Positions 8,325-15,949 of a stretch of DNA of 64,000 bases are shown in pieces (within the stretch, counting starts at the first letter, position 1; every line of letters starts with the position of its first letter). Source of the DNA: Saccharibacillus sp. O23 (GTDB lineage Bacteria; Bacillota; Bacilli; Paenibacillales; Paenibacillaceae); the NCBI RefSeq assembly GCF_002205895.1, contig NZ_NJDE01000002.1, positions 434,001-498,000 of the forward strand, read 5' to 3'. The notes under the pieces were generated by a model, which had not been told where the DNA came from, did no database searches, and saw only the letters and a program-made list of their open reading frames with translations. The position numbers and the translations under genes were made by a program.

Positions 8325-10547
8325 TCATAAGTATTCTCCGAGAATGACGTCCGTTTGATACGGCGTGACGCCTTCTTCCATGCCGAAAACGGTATCCGCT
8401 TCTTCTTCCCGGTAAGTCCGCGTGCCCCGTGCTTCGGCATGCAGGGCATAGAGTTCGGCAAGACTGGTCTTGCGCACATCGGAGAACGCGCGTCCGAGCA
8501 GTTCCAGTCCGGTCATGTTATGGTGCGCCGTGATCCAGAATCCGCGATTCTTCACGACGGCATCCATCCAGATCAATCGACGTTCCCGAAGATCGACGGC
8601 GAACGGTACGGCTTGCTGGGCATCGACCGTCAGATCGAAGCGGGATTCGACGGTACGCGGATCGTACGCTTCCCCGGAACGCCCGTCATAACGAATCATG
8701 AATCCGGCGAAACATTCCGGAAGCGCCGAGAACGGTTGGCCGGTGAAGCAGGCGATCTGCACCATCGCGTAACGCGCTTTGGTTTTTTGAAGTACCGCCG
8801 GGATATTCAAGTCTATGAATTCCGAAGCGCCTTTCGGCGCGTTCGTGATATCTCCGCTGTGCGCGCCGAAGTCTTCTCGCAAGTTATAGAAAGCCAACGT
8901 CTCGACATGGCCCCAGTTGTCGTCCAACAGCACGAGCGAAAGGTCGATATCCACGCGTCTGTCATGCGCCGCGCCGCTTCGCAAATTGGTCCACCAACAG
9001 AACAAGCGCAGAATGTCGCCTTCCGGAACGGCGACCCGGCTGCCGCGTGGCAGCGGCCGCAGCGCCGCGCTGGCCGAGCGGCCCGAGAACGGCACCGGAA
9101 TATCCGCCAGGCGCGGGTCGATATAGACCCGGCCGAGCGGTTCCCGCTGCGCGAAGCGGGCGACCAGCTCCCGCTCGATGGAGCGGACAAGCCGCTCCGG
9201 CGCGGCCGGATCGAGCCGCGGCAGATTGTTATAGACGGCGACCACCTTGCCGATACTCCCCTTCGGGAAGAACACGCGATATTTCCGCGGCTCTGCGCGA
9301 TGCTTGAAGTGGGCCAGCAGCTGAAGCAGCAGCGCAGCGGCCGGTTGATCCAAGGCGCGTTCGAACGCCGCCAAGATCTCTTCGGTTTGCTGCGGCTGCG
9401 TGCGCAGCAGGAAGTCCAGCCGGCGCGCCAGCTCGCCGGGGCGTTTCGCCAGCAGGGCGATCACCTCGGGATCGCGGAGGCGCAGCCCTTCTTCGGCCTT
9501 GCGCCGGAAGGTCGGGATCGACTTCTCGCGCCGCAGCCGCGAGAAAGCTTCGAAGCAGGCGGGATAACGGCCGCGCATCTCGCCCGGATGCAGGATCTCG
9601 CCGAGCCGTTTCCACAGCTCGCGGTAGAGCAGCATGTCTTCGAGCGAAGCTCCGCTTTTCTCCAGCAGACCCAAGAGCAGACGGCGTTCCGCGCGTTTGA
9701 ACTTGCGGAAGCGGTAGAGCGGGACCGGCTTGCCCGTCTCCGGTTCGATCTCGTGCTGCATACCCTGCATGAGATTATAAGGATTGGCGGCCGGGCGGCT
9801 GAGTTTGGCCGTTTTCTTGGCCCATGACAAGCTGGTATCGAGACCGGACAATCCCGCCGCCAGACGAAGAACGTCCGTAGCGGTCGAGAAATAGGCAGAC
9901 AGCCGGTAAACGTCGGCCAGTCCTTCTTCCAACAGGATCGAAGCGACGTAAGCCGCGTTTTCTTTGAACGGGATCGAATCGGGCAGCAGCCGATCGAGTT
10001 CGATGCCCGAACGGAGCGAGTCGGATACGTCCGCCTTGTCTTCGTCGGACAACGAACCGCCAGAGCCGATCAGATTGCGGATCATGCGCACGAATTCTTC
10101 TTCGGTTCCCGGTTCGATCGGTTTGGTTTTCTTGCGTACTTTCAATTCGGGTCTTGTTTCTTTCGGCGTCTCCGGCAGAATGCCGAGCGCGTAATGCAGT
10201 ACCGCGCGCAGATACAGCTCCGCGTCACTGGCTTCCATCACCTGCTCGGGGAAGTTCGGATACATCGGCGCGTACTTCACGTGATCGCCGGCCATCCGTC
10301 GCAGCGTAGAGACGATCAGATCATGCAGTTCGGTCAGCGATTCCCGGTTCATCACCGAGGCCGCTTCCAACAGCTCGGGCGAGAACGAATAGCCGAGCCG
10401 TTCGATATTTTTGTGCAGCGCCGCCAACAGCCCGGGTTCGGACGCCGGCGTATCCGTCACCGGCAGAACCAGCTTCTGCGAGCGCCGCAGAAAGATTCGG
10501 TTAAGGGTTTGACGCGCCTGACGCGCATCGGTACGGATTCCGTTCAT
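8325..10547 (-). CDS. large TerD-domain stress protein
   Basis: A 740-residue cytoplasmic protein. The last third shows a TerD-like fold: VDIDLSLVLLDDNW, AHSGDITNAPKGASEFIDLNI, YAMVQIACFTGQPF and RFDLTVDAQQAVPFAVDL. The N-terminal two thirds are helical and arginine/leucine-rich with no recognised domain. TerD proteins bind calcium and are linked to tellurite and other stress responses; here the large extra region points to a composite relative seen as single genes outside ter operons. ATG 10547 (or the adjacent 10550) follows GGGAGGCGTC. A structured element lies 39 bp upstream of the start. Confidence 0.75.
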   Translation of the reverse strand: MNGIRTDARQARQTLNRIFLRRSQKLVLPVTDTPASEPGLLAALHKNIERLGYSFSPELLEAASVMNRESLTELHDLIVSTLRRMAGDHVKYAPMYPNFPEQVMEASDAELYLRAVLHYALGILPETPKETRPELKVRKKTKPIEPGTEEEFVRMIRNLIGSGGSLSDEDKADVSDSLRSGIELDRLLPDSIPFKENAAYVASILLEEGLADVYRLSAYFSTATDVLRLAAGLSGLDTSLSWAKKTAKLSRPAANPYNLMQGMQHEIEPETGKPVPLYRFRKFKRAERRLLLGLLEKSGASLEDMLLYRELWKRLGEILHPGEMRGRYPACFEAFSRLRREKSIPTFRRKAEEGLRLRDPEVIALLAKRPGELARRLDFLLRTQPQQTEEILAAFERALDQPAAALLLQLLAHFKHRAEPRKYRVFFPKGSIGKVVAVYNNLPRLDPAAPERLVRSIERELVARFAQREPLGRVYIDPRLADIPVPFSGRSASAALRPLPRGSRVAVPEGDILRLFCWWTNLRSGAAHDRRVDIDLSLVLLDDNWGHVETLAFYNLREDFGAHSGDITNAPKGASEFIDLNIPAVLQKTKARYAMVQIACFTGQPFSALPECFAGFMIRYDGRSGEAYDPRTVESRFDLTVDAQQAVPFAVDLRERRLIWMDAVVKNRGFWITAHHNMTGLELLGRAFSDVRKTSLAELYALHAEARGTRTYREEEADTVFGMEEGVTPYQTDVILGEYL

Positions 10548-10585
10548 CATGACGCCTCCCTGCAAATCGAATATTCGCGAATAAG

Positions 10586-10660
10586 AAAAGCCGCAGGAGA
10601 GCCGGAATGCTGGGATCATTTTGGAGGATAGAAGGAAGCGTTCCGATAGCCTGCGGCTTT
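10586..10660 (-). ncRNA. structured RNA element, copy 1 (unknown class)
   Basis: On the minus strand an outer stem AAGCCGCAGG/CCTGCGGCTT encloses CTATCG, an inner stem CGGAACGC/GCATTCCG, TTCCTTCTA and a variable loop, then CAGC and GGCTCT. It is followed by TTTTCTT and lies in the leader of the TerD-like gene. A second copy at 11469-11576 keeps the unpaired bases and changes stem pairs compensatorily. Confidence 0.6.
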
Positions 10661-10732
10661 GCGATGACTTTAGCTTACCGGATCTCGCGAAGTTCCAACA
10701 TGGCGAAAGTATGGCGAAACGCGGTTTAAGAT

Positions 10733-10762
10733 CAAAAAAACAAGCCTCCTGAAGGAAGCTTG
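10733..10762 (-). terminator. terminator after the 123-residue membrane protein gene
   Basis: On the minus strand CAAGCTTCCT, a 2-base loop and AGGAGGCTTG form a stem with one wobble, followed by seven T. Confidence 0.85.
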
Positions 10763-10778
10763 CGCGCAAAGCCGTAAA

Positions 10779-11150
10779 TCACGAAGTCAACGTTTTGATT
10801 CGGTGTACCATTTTGCTGCGGCGGCCCAACATCAATTCGACCGGTTCTCCGGCGGCGAAGTGTTCCGGCTTCTGATCTGCGGAGATGACGCAGCTCTGGT
10901 GTTTGCCGTTATCGAGCTTGACCCAGACCTGATTCCGATGACGGCTCGCGACCGTGCCGCGCGCGGTGCGGAAATCTTTGCGGATCAAGTCCATGATCAG
11001 CATGAAGAGAACGACGGCCGCAGCGATTCCGGTAATGCCGAAGACGATCACCAGCACCTGATAACGGTCGTCTCCCCAGCGTCCGAATACTTGTCCCGCC
11101 GCTACGGCCATGAGCATTGCGGACAACAACAGCGAAGTTTTCATTTGCAT
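10779..11150 (-). CDS. small membrane protein of unknown function
   Basis: A 123-residue protein with two hydrophobic segments (about 5-22 and 30-55) and a short cytoplasmic beta-rich tail containing ARGTVASRHRNQVWVKLD and GEPVELMLGRRSKM. The tail resembles the compact domain of the DUF3592/DUF7489-like membrane proteins, but the match is not good enough for a name. The ATG at 11150 follows GGAGCTGTATCAG. It probably shares a transcript with the upstream small gene at 11187. Confidence 0.7.
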   Translation of the reverse strand: MQMKTSLLLSAMLMAVAAGQVFGRWGDDRYQVLVIVFGITGIAAAVVLFMLIMDLIRKDFRTARGTVASRHRNQVWVKLDNGKHQSCVISADQKPEHFAAGEPVELMLGRRSKMVHRIKTLTS

Positions 11151-11186
11151 CTGATACAGCTCCTTTTCCGGACTGCTCGTTACGCC

Positions 11187-11582
11187 TCACGCGAACATAT
11201 CGCTCATATCCCGTTTGGCGAAGGAAAGCGGGACATCGCGGGTATCCAAGAAAGCAAAGAACAGCGTCGCGGCTTCTTCCGCATCGAACCGTTCATTCTC
11301 TGCTTGTTCCTGTTCGGTCCAGTCGGTCCGCGACGGTTCGTGCCCGATCGCGTAATGCCGGAATCCGTTTTCGTGCGGCACGCGAATCTCGACGATCAGC
11401 GATTCGTACGAACCCGCGCACTGGATATCGTTGTTTCTTATGTATTCGACAGCAAAACGGTTGAACAGAAAAAACCGCAGGAGAGCCGAAACGCTGAATT
11501 TAACCGGCCCGTCGGGCTTGCGCCCCCGGTTTCCGGTTCCCCAAGTAGAAGGAAGCATTTCGATAGCCTGCGGTTTGATCAC
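11187..11582 (-). CDS. hypothetical protein, start uncertain
   Basis: Only the C-terminal 80 or so residues look like a conserved protein (SYESLIVEIRVPHENG, HEPSRTDWTEQEQAENE and an AEEAATLFFAFLDTRDVP helix). No ATG lies in frame nearby. The GTG at 11582 is given as start, but it would translate straight through the structured element at 11469-11576; a GTG inside RVPHENG is the other option and has no ribosome site. The gene may therefore be 5'-truncated, or the true start may be non-standard. It precedes the small membrane protein at 10779. Confidence 0.5.
   Translation of the reverse strand: MIKPQAIEMLPSTWGTGNRGRKPDGPVKFSVSALLRFFLFNRFAVEYIRNNDIQCAGSYESLIVEIRVPHENGFRHYAIGHEPSRTDWTEQEQAENERFDAEEAATLFFAFLDTRDVPLSFAKRDMSDMFA
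11469..11576 (-). ncRNA. structured RNA element, copy 2 (unknown class)
   Basis: On the minus strand AAACCGCAGG/CCTGCGGTTT encloses CTATCG, inner stem CGAAATGC/GCGTTTCG, TTCCTTCTA, a 45-base variable arm, CAGC and GGCTCT, ending in six T. It stands 16 bases past the flavoprotein stop codon, so it could be that gene's terminator as well as a leader for 11187. Confidence 0.6.
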
Positions 11583-11592
11583 TTCTTTGATT

Positions 11593-12507
11593 TTACACCA
11601 TTTCCCAATCGGCTTCAAGCAGTTCGGAGTTCAGCATGGCCGCGGTCATCGATCCGGCCGCGACCGCCGCAGCCACTTGATATTTCTGCGACGCTCCGTC
11701 GCCCGCGCCGAAGACTCCCGCCGTATTGGAACGACCGAACTCGTCGACGATCATCGCGCCGGAATCCGCCGTATCGCATCCCAAGACGGTCGGCAGATCG
11801 GACCCGGGTTCCAGCTTGGGAGCGAAAAAGATTGCCGTGCGTTCGATTTCCGTGCCGTCTTCGAGCACGATCGAGCGCGTCTCTCCCTCTTCCGACTCGA
11901 TTCGGCGAATCGCCGTTTCGAATACGGGAATGCTTCGACGCGCCAGTTGTTCTTTGTCGTCGTCCGTCAGTGCCTCTCCGTTCGTGAACAGCGCCAGATC
12001 GTTTGTCCAACCGGAAACGGTCCGCGTCAGATGCATGCCGAACGCGCTGCCCGCGATAATGGCGATTCGCCGATCTTGCATTTCCCAACCGTCGCAATAC
12101 GGACAGACGTAAGCGCTCTTGCCGTACACTTCGTCCAATCCTTCGATCCCGAGCGGAAGATCTTTCATACCCGTAGCAAACAATAATTTGCGGGCTCTGT
12201 AGGATTCGCCGCTGTTCGTGCCGATCACGAATTCGCCGTCGCTCCCTTCTGCGCGAACCGCCTTTTCTTGAATAAAATGTACGGTCGGATACGCGGCAAT
12301 CTGTTCGCGCGCCACCTTTCTCAGGTCGGACGGCGAGACGCCGTCCCGAGTCAAGAACCCGTGCGATTCGCGCGTGACCAGGTGCCGGGGCATCGCTTCG
12401 TCGATCACGAGCACGCTGCGCCGCGCCCGGCCGAGTACCAGAGCCGCGCTCATGCCTGCCGGCCCTCCTCCGATAATGATGACATCGACTGGCTTGGAAT
12501 CGGACAT
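11593..12507 (-). CDS. thioredoxin-reductase-like FAD/NAD(P)-dependent oxidoreductase
   Basis: A 304-residue flavoprotein. The FAD motif IIGGGPAGMSAA is at about 11-22, the redox pair is CPYCDGWE at about 134-141, the NAD(P) site follows as AIIAGSAFGM, and a second FAD segment is TAGVFGAGDGASQ near 266-278. Classical TrxB has CATCDG, so CPYC and the single-gene setting fit the TrxB-like group rather than the essential TrxB. It may reduce a thioredoxin-like partner or act as a ferredoxin-type reductase. A promoter and a terminator-like hairpin lie in its leader. Confidence 0.88.
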   Translation of the reverse strand: MSDSKPVDVIIIGGGPAGMSAALVLGRARRSVLVIDEAMPRHLVTRESHGFLTRDGVSPSDLRKVAREQIAAYPTVHFIQEKAVRAEGSDGEFVIGTNSGESYRARKLLFATGMKDLPLGIEGLDEVYGKSAYVCPYCDGWEMQDRRIAIIAGSAFGMHLTRTVSGWTNDLALFTNGEALTDDDKEQLARRSIPVFETAIRRIESEEGETRSIVLEDGTEIERTAIFFAPKLEPGSDLPTVLGCDTADSGAMIVDEFGRSNTAGVFGAGDGASQKYQVAAAVAAGSMTAAMLNSELLEADWEMV

Positions 12508-12565
12508 CAGCTATTTCCCCTTTCTTTAATGACCATAATAGATATTTTATATCCTTGATTGATCC

Positions 12566-12629
12566 AAAAAAATTGCTTCTCTCGCCGATCTGCCCGTTTT
12601 CTCGGGTTTACGACCTTGCGAGAAGAAGC
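12566..12629 (-). promoter_or_regulatory. terminator-like attenuator in the flavoprotein leader
   Basis: On the minus strand GCTTCTTCTCGC pairs with GCGAGAGAAGC (one bulged T), encloses CCCG/CGGG, and is followed by AATTTTTTT. It lies between the promoter at 12662-12691 and the gene start at 12507, so read-through would be needed for expression. No known riboswitch was recognised. Confidence 0.55.
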
Positions 12630-12661
12630 GAGATTGTTCCTATCAAGGACTTTACATATCT

Positions 12662-12691
12662 ATAATATTCGTAATGATTCCGATTTGTCAA
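12662..12691 (-). promoter_or_regulatory. sigma-A promoter for the flavoprotein gene
   Basis: TTGACA and TATTAT are separated by 18 bases on the minus strand, about 150 bases upstream of the ATG at 12507. The rest of the 12508-12803 gap is AT-rich and holds no supported gene. Confidence 0.65.
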
Positions 12692-12777
12692 CCGCTCTTT
12701 TTTTCGATGACCGGTTGTTTGGTCTGTATCCGGTGTTTCGGATCGGTTTCGACGGTTTTAGTGTTTGTTTTTCTGCT

Positions 12778-12826
12778 TTTTTGGTTTTATTATTGTGAAT
12801 TTTTCATATGATGAATTTATTTTTAA
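12778..12826. repeat. AT-rich 3'-flank motif, copy 1
   Basis: TTTTTGGTTTT, then TATTGTGAATTTTTCAT and AATTTATTTT. A nearly identical stretch is at 58765-58811. Both lie at the 3' end of minus-strand genes; meaning unknown. Confidence 0.4.
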
Positions 12827-13120
12827 TCGCATAAAAAGTTAAACTTTCGCTGTCCAATCGGACCGCTTTGCCCTCGCGTTCGATTTCGAACGTTAGCGGT
12901 TTGGCGGCCGACGTTCGGATCTTCCATGCTTTTCCGTAAACGGACGTTAATATAGTTTTCGCTTCTTCCGTCGTCAGATTCAGTTCAAGCGTCGGCTCCA
13001 GAATCTCCCCGGCTCGAACAATCCGTTTCGTTCGTAGCAGCGTTCATGGTATTCCTGTTCCGAGCGCCGAATCCGTTTCAATCGCTCGGTTTCGGACGTC
13101 GTTTGATCTCCGCGCTGCAT
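12804..13120 (-). pseudogene. frameshifted small gene of unknown function
   Basis: The ATG at 13120 behind AAGGGGATCGACA opens a reading frame rich in charged residues (TSETERLKRIRRSEQEYHER) that ends early. One base added to the GGGG run at 13007-13010 continues the frame to a stop at 12804, giving 105 residues with ILEPTLELNLTTEEAKTILT and ending in YAIKNKFII. The second part reads like a small folded domain. It sits 40 bp after the GNAT gene and was probably its operon partner. It is either a recent pseudogene or a base missed in sequencing. Confidence 0.6.
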
Positions 13121-13160
13121 TGTCGATCCCCTTCCGTTTCTCCGGAACGTCTAAGCGATC

Positions 13161-13748
13161 CTATTTCAGATAAAAATCGTAACGTACCGTTTCGTGCGCC
13201 CGGGAGAACTTGCTGAATACGAACGCTTTGTCCGATCCGTCATAATGCGCGAATACGGATACCGGCCGCAGATGAGGCACTTTGCATTCTACCAGAGCTT
13301 TGAGATCTTCCGGGCGGTCCATATAGACTTGGAAATACGATTGCACGAGCTCGAAGCCCATCTTGTCATACCAATCCCGTACCCACCGATCGTCGCGCGT
13401 CCACGCTTCGAGATACTGCATGCCTGCGACTCTGGCTTTCTCCATTGCTTCGAATAACAGCTCGCGGCCGATTCCCTGCCTGCGGTAATCCGGATGGACG
13501 GCCAGATGCCAGATCATGGCGCCTCGCATGTCCGGGTTCGAACAGACTTCGGAAGGCTGCGTGTCCAGCTCCAGATCGATCAGTCCGACGACCGCTCCGT
13601 TCTCTACCGCTACCAGCTCGACCGAGGGGCGCGCGTAATGCTCTTTTTCTTTTAAAACATTGTCGTAATAAGCCGTATCCAGAAAAGCTAACACCCGGCA
13701 TCTCAGCCAACCGGTCTCGTCTGCGGGTTCATAAGGTCTGATGATCAT
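13161..13748 (-). CDS. GNAT family N-acetyltransferase
   Basis: A 195-residue acetyl-CoA-dependent acetyltransferase. The acetyl-CoA loop is HPDYRRQGIGRELL at about 87-100, preceded by the IWHLAV strand, and the C-terminal strand pair includes WYDKMGFELVQSYFQVYM. The substrate is unknown. The ATG at 13748 follows AAAGGAGAGTTTCTT. A frameshifted small gene lies 40 bp downstream in the same direction. Confidence 0.92.
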   Translation of the reverse strand: MIIRPYEPADETGWLRCRVLAFLDTAYYDNVLKEKEHYARPSVELVAVENGAVVGLIDLELDTQPSEVCSNPDMRGAMIWHLAVHPDYRRQGIGRELLFEAMEKARVAGMQYLEAWTRDDRWVRDWYDKMGFELVQSYFQVYMDRPEDLKALVECKVPHLRPVSVFAHYDGSDKAFVFSKFSRAHETVRYDFYLK

Positions 13749-13836
13749 AAGAAACTCTCCTTTGCTATAAGGTCGCTTGCCTTAACTGTATCATAACAAG
13801 ACAGGCTTTTGCCGCGTGATTTCGAGCAGGTTTCGC

Positions 13837-13878
13837 AAAAAAAGAGGCATCTTCCGCTGCGGGAGGATACCTCTTTTC
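13837..13878. terminator. terminator between convergent transcripts
   Basis: AAAGAGGCATCTTCC pairs with GGAGGATACCTCTTT, flanked by A and T runs. It lies 40 bp past the stop of the siderophore-binding gene. Confidence 0.75.
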
Positions 13879-13918
13879 TCGAACATCGCACTATGCTTCG
13901 ACGCACGGTTCGCGATGT

Positions 13919-14971
13919 TTATTTGGCGGACAACAGACTCTCGGTAATAAATTTCAGCTCGCCTTCCAGCGACATCGGATCGTTGTACGTGTCCGAAGTC
14001 GCGTCCAATTGGAACACATGTCCCGCTTTGACGGCCGGAAGGTTCTTCCAGATGCTGTTGCCGTACACGATCTGCGGATCGGTATCGTCGCCCGACCAAG
14101 GGCTGGTGAAGATGATGTCGCCCGCGTATTCCGGCAGCAATTCCAGCGAGATCGAAGCAAAGCCCGTTCCGCTGTCGATCGCTTCCGCCTGAGCTTTGGC
14201 AGGAGCTTTCAGACCGAATTCGCCGTACAGGATCTCTCCGCCGCGTCCGTAGTTATGCCCGAAGACGTATACGCCTTTCGCGTAAGGATTGAGAATGGAT
14301 ACGGTGCGGTCGCCGACGGCCGCTTCCACCTGCGGTTTCAATTCGGCGATTTTCTTGTCCCACTGCGCGACCCAGTCTTTGGCCGCGTCTTCGCGGTTCG
14401 TCAGTTGGCCGAGCAGCAGCATCAGATCTTTGTAATTATGTTTGCCGTATTCGAGTTGGACCACGGGAGCGATCGTCGACAGTTGGTCGATGCCTTCTGT
14501 CCCTTTGTAGACGATGATCAAGTCCGGTTTGAGGCTCAAGATCGGCTCTGCCGTCGGCGTGTCGCCCAGATCGGTCGTCCCTTCGGCTTGCAGCTGTTCC
14601 TTGATGTATTTGTTGTTCATCGCTCCGGAGAGCGCGCCGACCACCGGCGCGTCGAGAGCGACGAAATAGCCGGTCGTGAAACTGGTCAAATCGACGATCC
14701 GTTTCGGATCTTTCGGGACCTGTACGTCGCCGGCGTCCGACTTGTAAGTGACCGTTTCGCCTTCCGCGGCGGTTGCGTTTTCGGCCGGCGTTTCCGACGT
14801 TTTGTCCGTTTCTTCGGACGCGTTTGCCGCTTTATCGCTCGAAGCTTGCGTCTCGGCAGCCGCCGCGCCGGTCTTCGCCGACTCGTTCGTCGCGGTCTGG
14901 CCGCAGGCGCTCAGCACGAGCATGACCGCCAATGCAAGCATCAGCAGGATTGAACCGGATTTCTTAAACAA
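13919..14971 (-). CDS. iron-siderophore ABC transporter substrate-binding lipoprotein
   Basis: A 350-residue binding lipoprotein of the FeuA/YclQ/FhuD class that would capture ferric siderophore outside the membrane. The signal peptide ends in the lipobox LSAC at about 20-23, followed by a low-complexity Ala/Thr/Glu linker to about 70, then the two-lobed periplasmic-binding fold (PKRIVDLTSFTTGYFVAL, TAEPILSLKPDLIIVYKG, IVYGNSIWKNLPAVKAGHV). The start is TTG at 14971 with AAGGTGG seven bases upstream. No permease or ATPase gene is next to it. Fur-box sequence at 14998-15012 lies just upstream, and a mobile island begins there. Confidence 0.93.
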   Translation of the reverse strand: MFKKSGSILLMLALAVMLVLSACGQTATNESAKTGAAAAETQASSDKAANASEETDKTSETPAENATAAEGETVTYKSDAGDVQVPKDPKRIVDLTSFTTGYFVALDAPVVGALSGAMNNKYIKEQLQAEGTTDLGDTPTAEPILSLKPDLIIVYKGTEGIDQLSTIAPVVQLEYGKHNYKDLMLLLGQLTNREDAAKDWVAQWDKKIAELKPQVEAAVGDRTVSILNPYAKGVYVFGHNYGRGGEILYGEFGLKAPAKAQAEAIDSGTGFASISLELLPEYAGDIIFTSPWSGDDTDPQIVYGNSIWKNLPAVKAGHVFQLDATSDTYNDPMSLEGELKFITESLLSAK

Positions 14972-15146
14972 GATGAACCCACCTTTTTTCTTTGATATTG
15001 AGAATCGTTATCCTTGATGGGGCTTCGTACGTCGTCGCTCGTAATCGTTTGGGCGACCATAACGCTGTCATATCAGTAAACCTCAAAATTGCATCAACGC
15101 TAGAAAACGCCGCTCGTCGGTGAATTTGTGATATTTGATGTGACAC
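14964..15146 (-). CDS. short ORF created at the island junction, overlapping the siderophore gene start
   Basis: A 60-codon frame with GTG at 15146 behind GGAG at seven bases, running into the siderophore-binding gene and overlapping its TTG start by 8 bases. Codons before about 45 come from the island side and the last ones from the host side. Its peptide resembles nothing known. It may only serve to bring ribosomes to the downstream gene by translational coupling; coding value is doubtful. Confidence 0.3.
   Translation of the reverse strand: MSHQISQIHRRAAFSSVDAILRFTDMTALWSPKRLRATTYEAPSRITILNIKEKRWVHLV
14998..15012. repeat. candidate attL / Fur box
   Basis: TTGAGAATCGTTATC, one mismatch from 25691-25705. 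It matches the Fur consensus and lies 27 bases upstream of the siderophore gene start. Confidence 0.55.
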
Positions 15147-15160
15147 TTCTTAGCTCCAAA

Positions 15161-15206
15161 TGAGATTGATTATCATTATTATAACAGGCAAGGGATTTAC
15201 CGTCTA
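15161..15206 (-). promoter_or_regulatory. island-borne promoter with Fur-like box reading toward the siderophore gene
   Basis: On the minus strand TAGACG, 17 bases, TATAAT (15178-15183), followed at once by AATGATAATCAATCTCA, which resembles a Fur box. It points out of the island. Confidence 0.5.
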
Positions 15207-15207
15207 C

Positions 15208-15239
15208 AAAAAAATAAGCCCGCCGATGTTTTCGACGGG
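15208..15239 (-). terminator. terminator at the left island end
   Basis: On the minus strand CCCGTCG pairs with CGGCGGG, followed by CTTATTTTTTT. It lies just before the outward promoter and insulates it from island transcription. Confidence 0.75.
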
Positions 15240-15343
15240 GACCAGTGCTTCTGGATCTCTTTTATTGTACCAAGCAAACAAGCGTCTAGTCGAGTTTGGG
15301 CTTTTCTGGTATTGTTGAGGAAAATGGACTAGGGGGAAGAAGT

Positions 15344-15907
15344 TTGAATTGGGATTTGTTTCATTTGATCTATTTTCTGGCGATGAATTTTATGATTTTA
15401 AAACTACTCACAAAGGTTTTTCTAATGATTGGCTCTATAGCATCATTCATACTACCATTTCGAATCAGAGGATACTTGACTATATCGCTGCTCGCCGTAA
15501 CTTACTACGTTATAACCAGCTTCACTGCGATCATAAACAAAAACGTTGGAGACGGATCTCTTTATTTCACTATAGTAGCGCTCGTTTTCCTGCTCATAGA
15601 AATCGGATCTGAAGCTCTCATTACTGGGGTTAAAGCGCAAAAAGAGAATGACTTCGATTTATATCGAATGTTTAAGGTTCGATCTTGGTTCGTCTTCCTG
15701 AGCGCGCTTTATTTCATTTATCTTCAATTTGACCTAGCACCTGCACAAAACAACGATATTGCGCTTTATTTTGTAGAATTCCTAACTATGATGAATTCAA
15801 TTCCAATTTTCAGCTTGATTCTGGTTATATCAGCTCCTATTTATACGGCTTGGATGATAATCCGGGCTTTCAATGCCTTAAGGTTTTTCAGCGCAAGAAG
15901 AGCATAA
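15344..15907 (+). CDS. multi-spanning membrane protein of unknown function
   Basis: A 187-residue protein with about five or six hydrophobic segments (around 8-45, 50-70, 80-100, 120-140 and 150-178), clearly AT-richer than the host. It resembles no family I can name. Small membrane proteins at prophage ends are often superinfection-exclusion or lysogenic-conversion genes; that is only a guess from position. The TTG at 15344 is chosen because AGGGGG stands seven bases upstream. It is transcribed toward the lysis genes and shares a terminator with them. Confidence 0.65.
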   Translation: MNWDLFHLIYFLAMNFMILKLLTKVFLMIGSIASFILPFRIRGYLTISLLAVTYYVITSFTAIINKNVGDGSLYFTIVALVFLLIEIGSEALITGVKAQKENDFDLYRMFKVRSWFVFLSALYFIYLQFDLAPAQNNDIALYFVEFLTMMNSIPIFSLILVISAPIYTAWMIIRAFNALRFFSARRA

Positions 15908-15909
15908 GC

Positions 15910-15949
15910 AAAAACAAGCCCTGCCTTAACCGGCAGGGCTATTTGTTTA
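15910..15949. terminator. bidirectional terminator
   Basis: GCCCTGCC-TTAACC-GGCAGGGC with A/T-rich flanks on both sides, between the membrane protein and the endolysin, whose stop codon it overlaps. Confidence 0.85.

Noticed and set aside
8355-9827. 490-codon plus-strand frame inside the TerD-like gene
   Set aside because: Shadow of the minus-strand gene; no domain or start signal.
12559-12798. 79-codon plus-strand ORF rich in Phe and Leu
   Set aside because: It covers the leader and promoter of the flavoprotein gene, has low-complexity composition and no good ribosome site.
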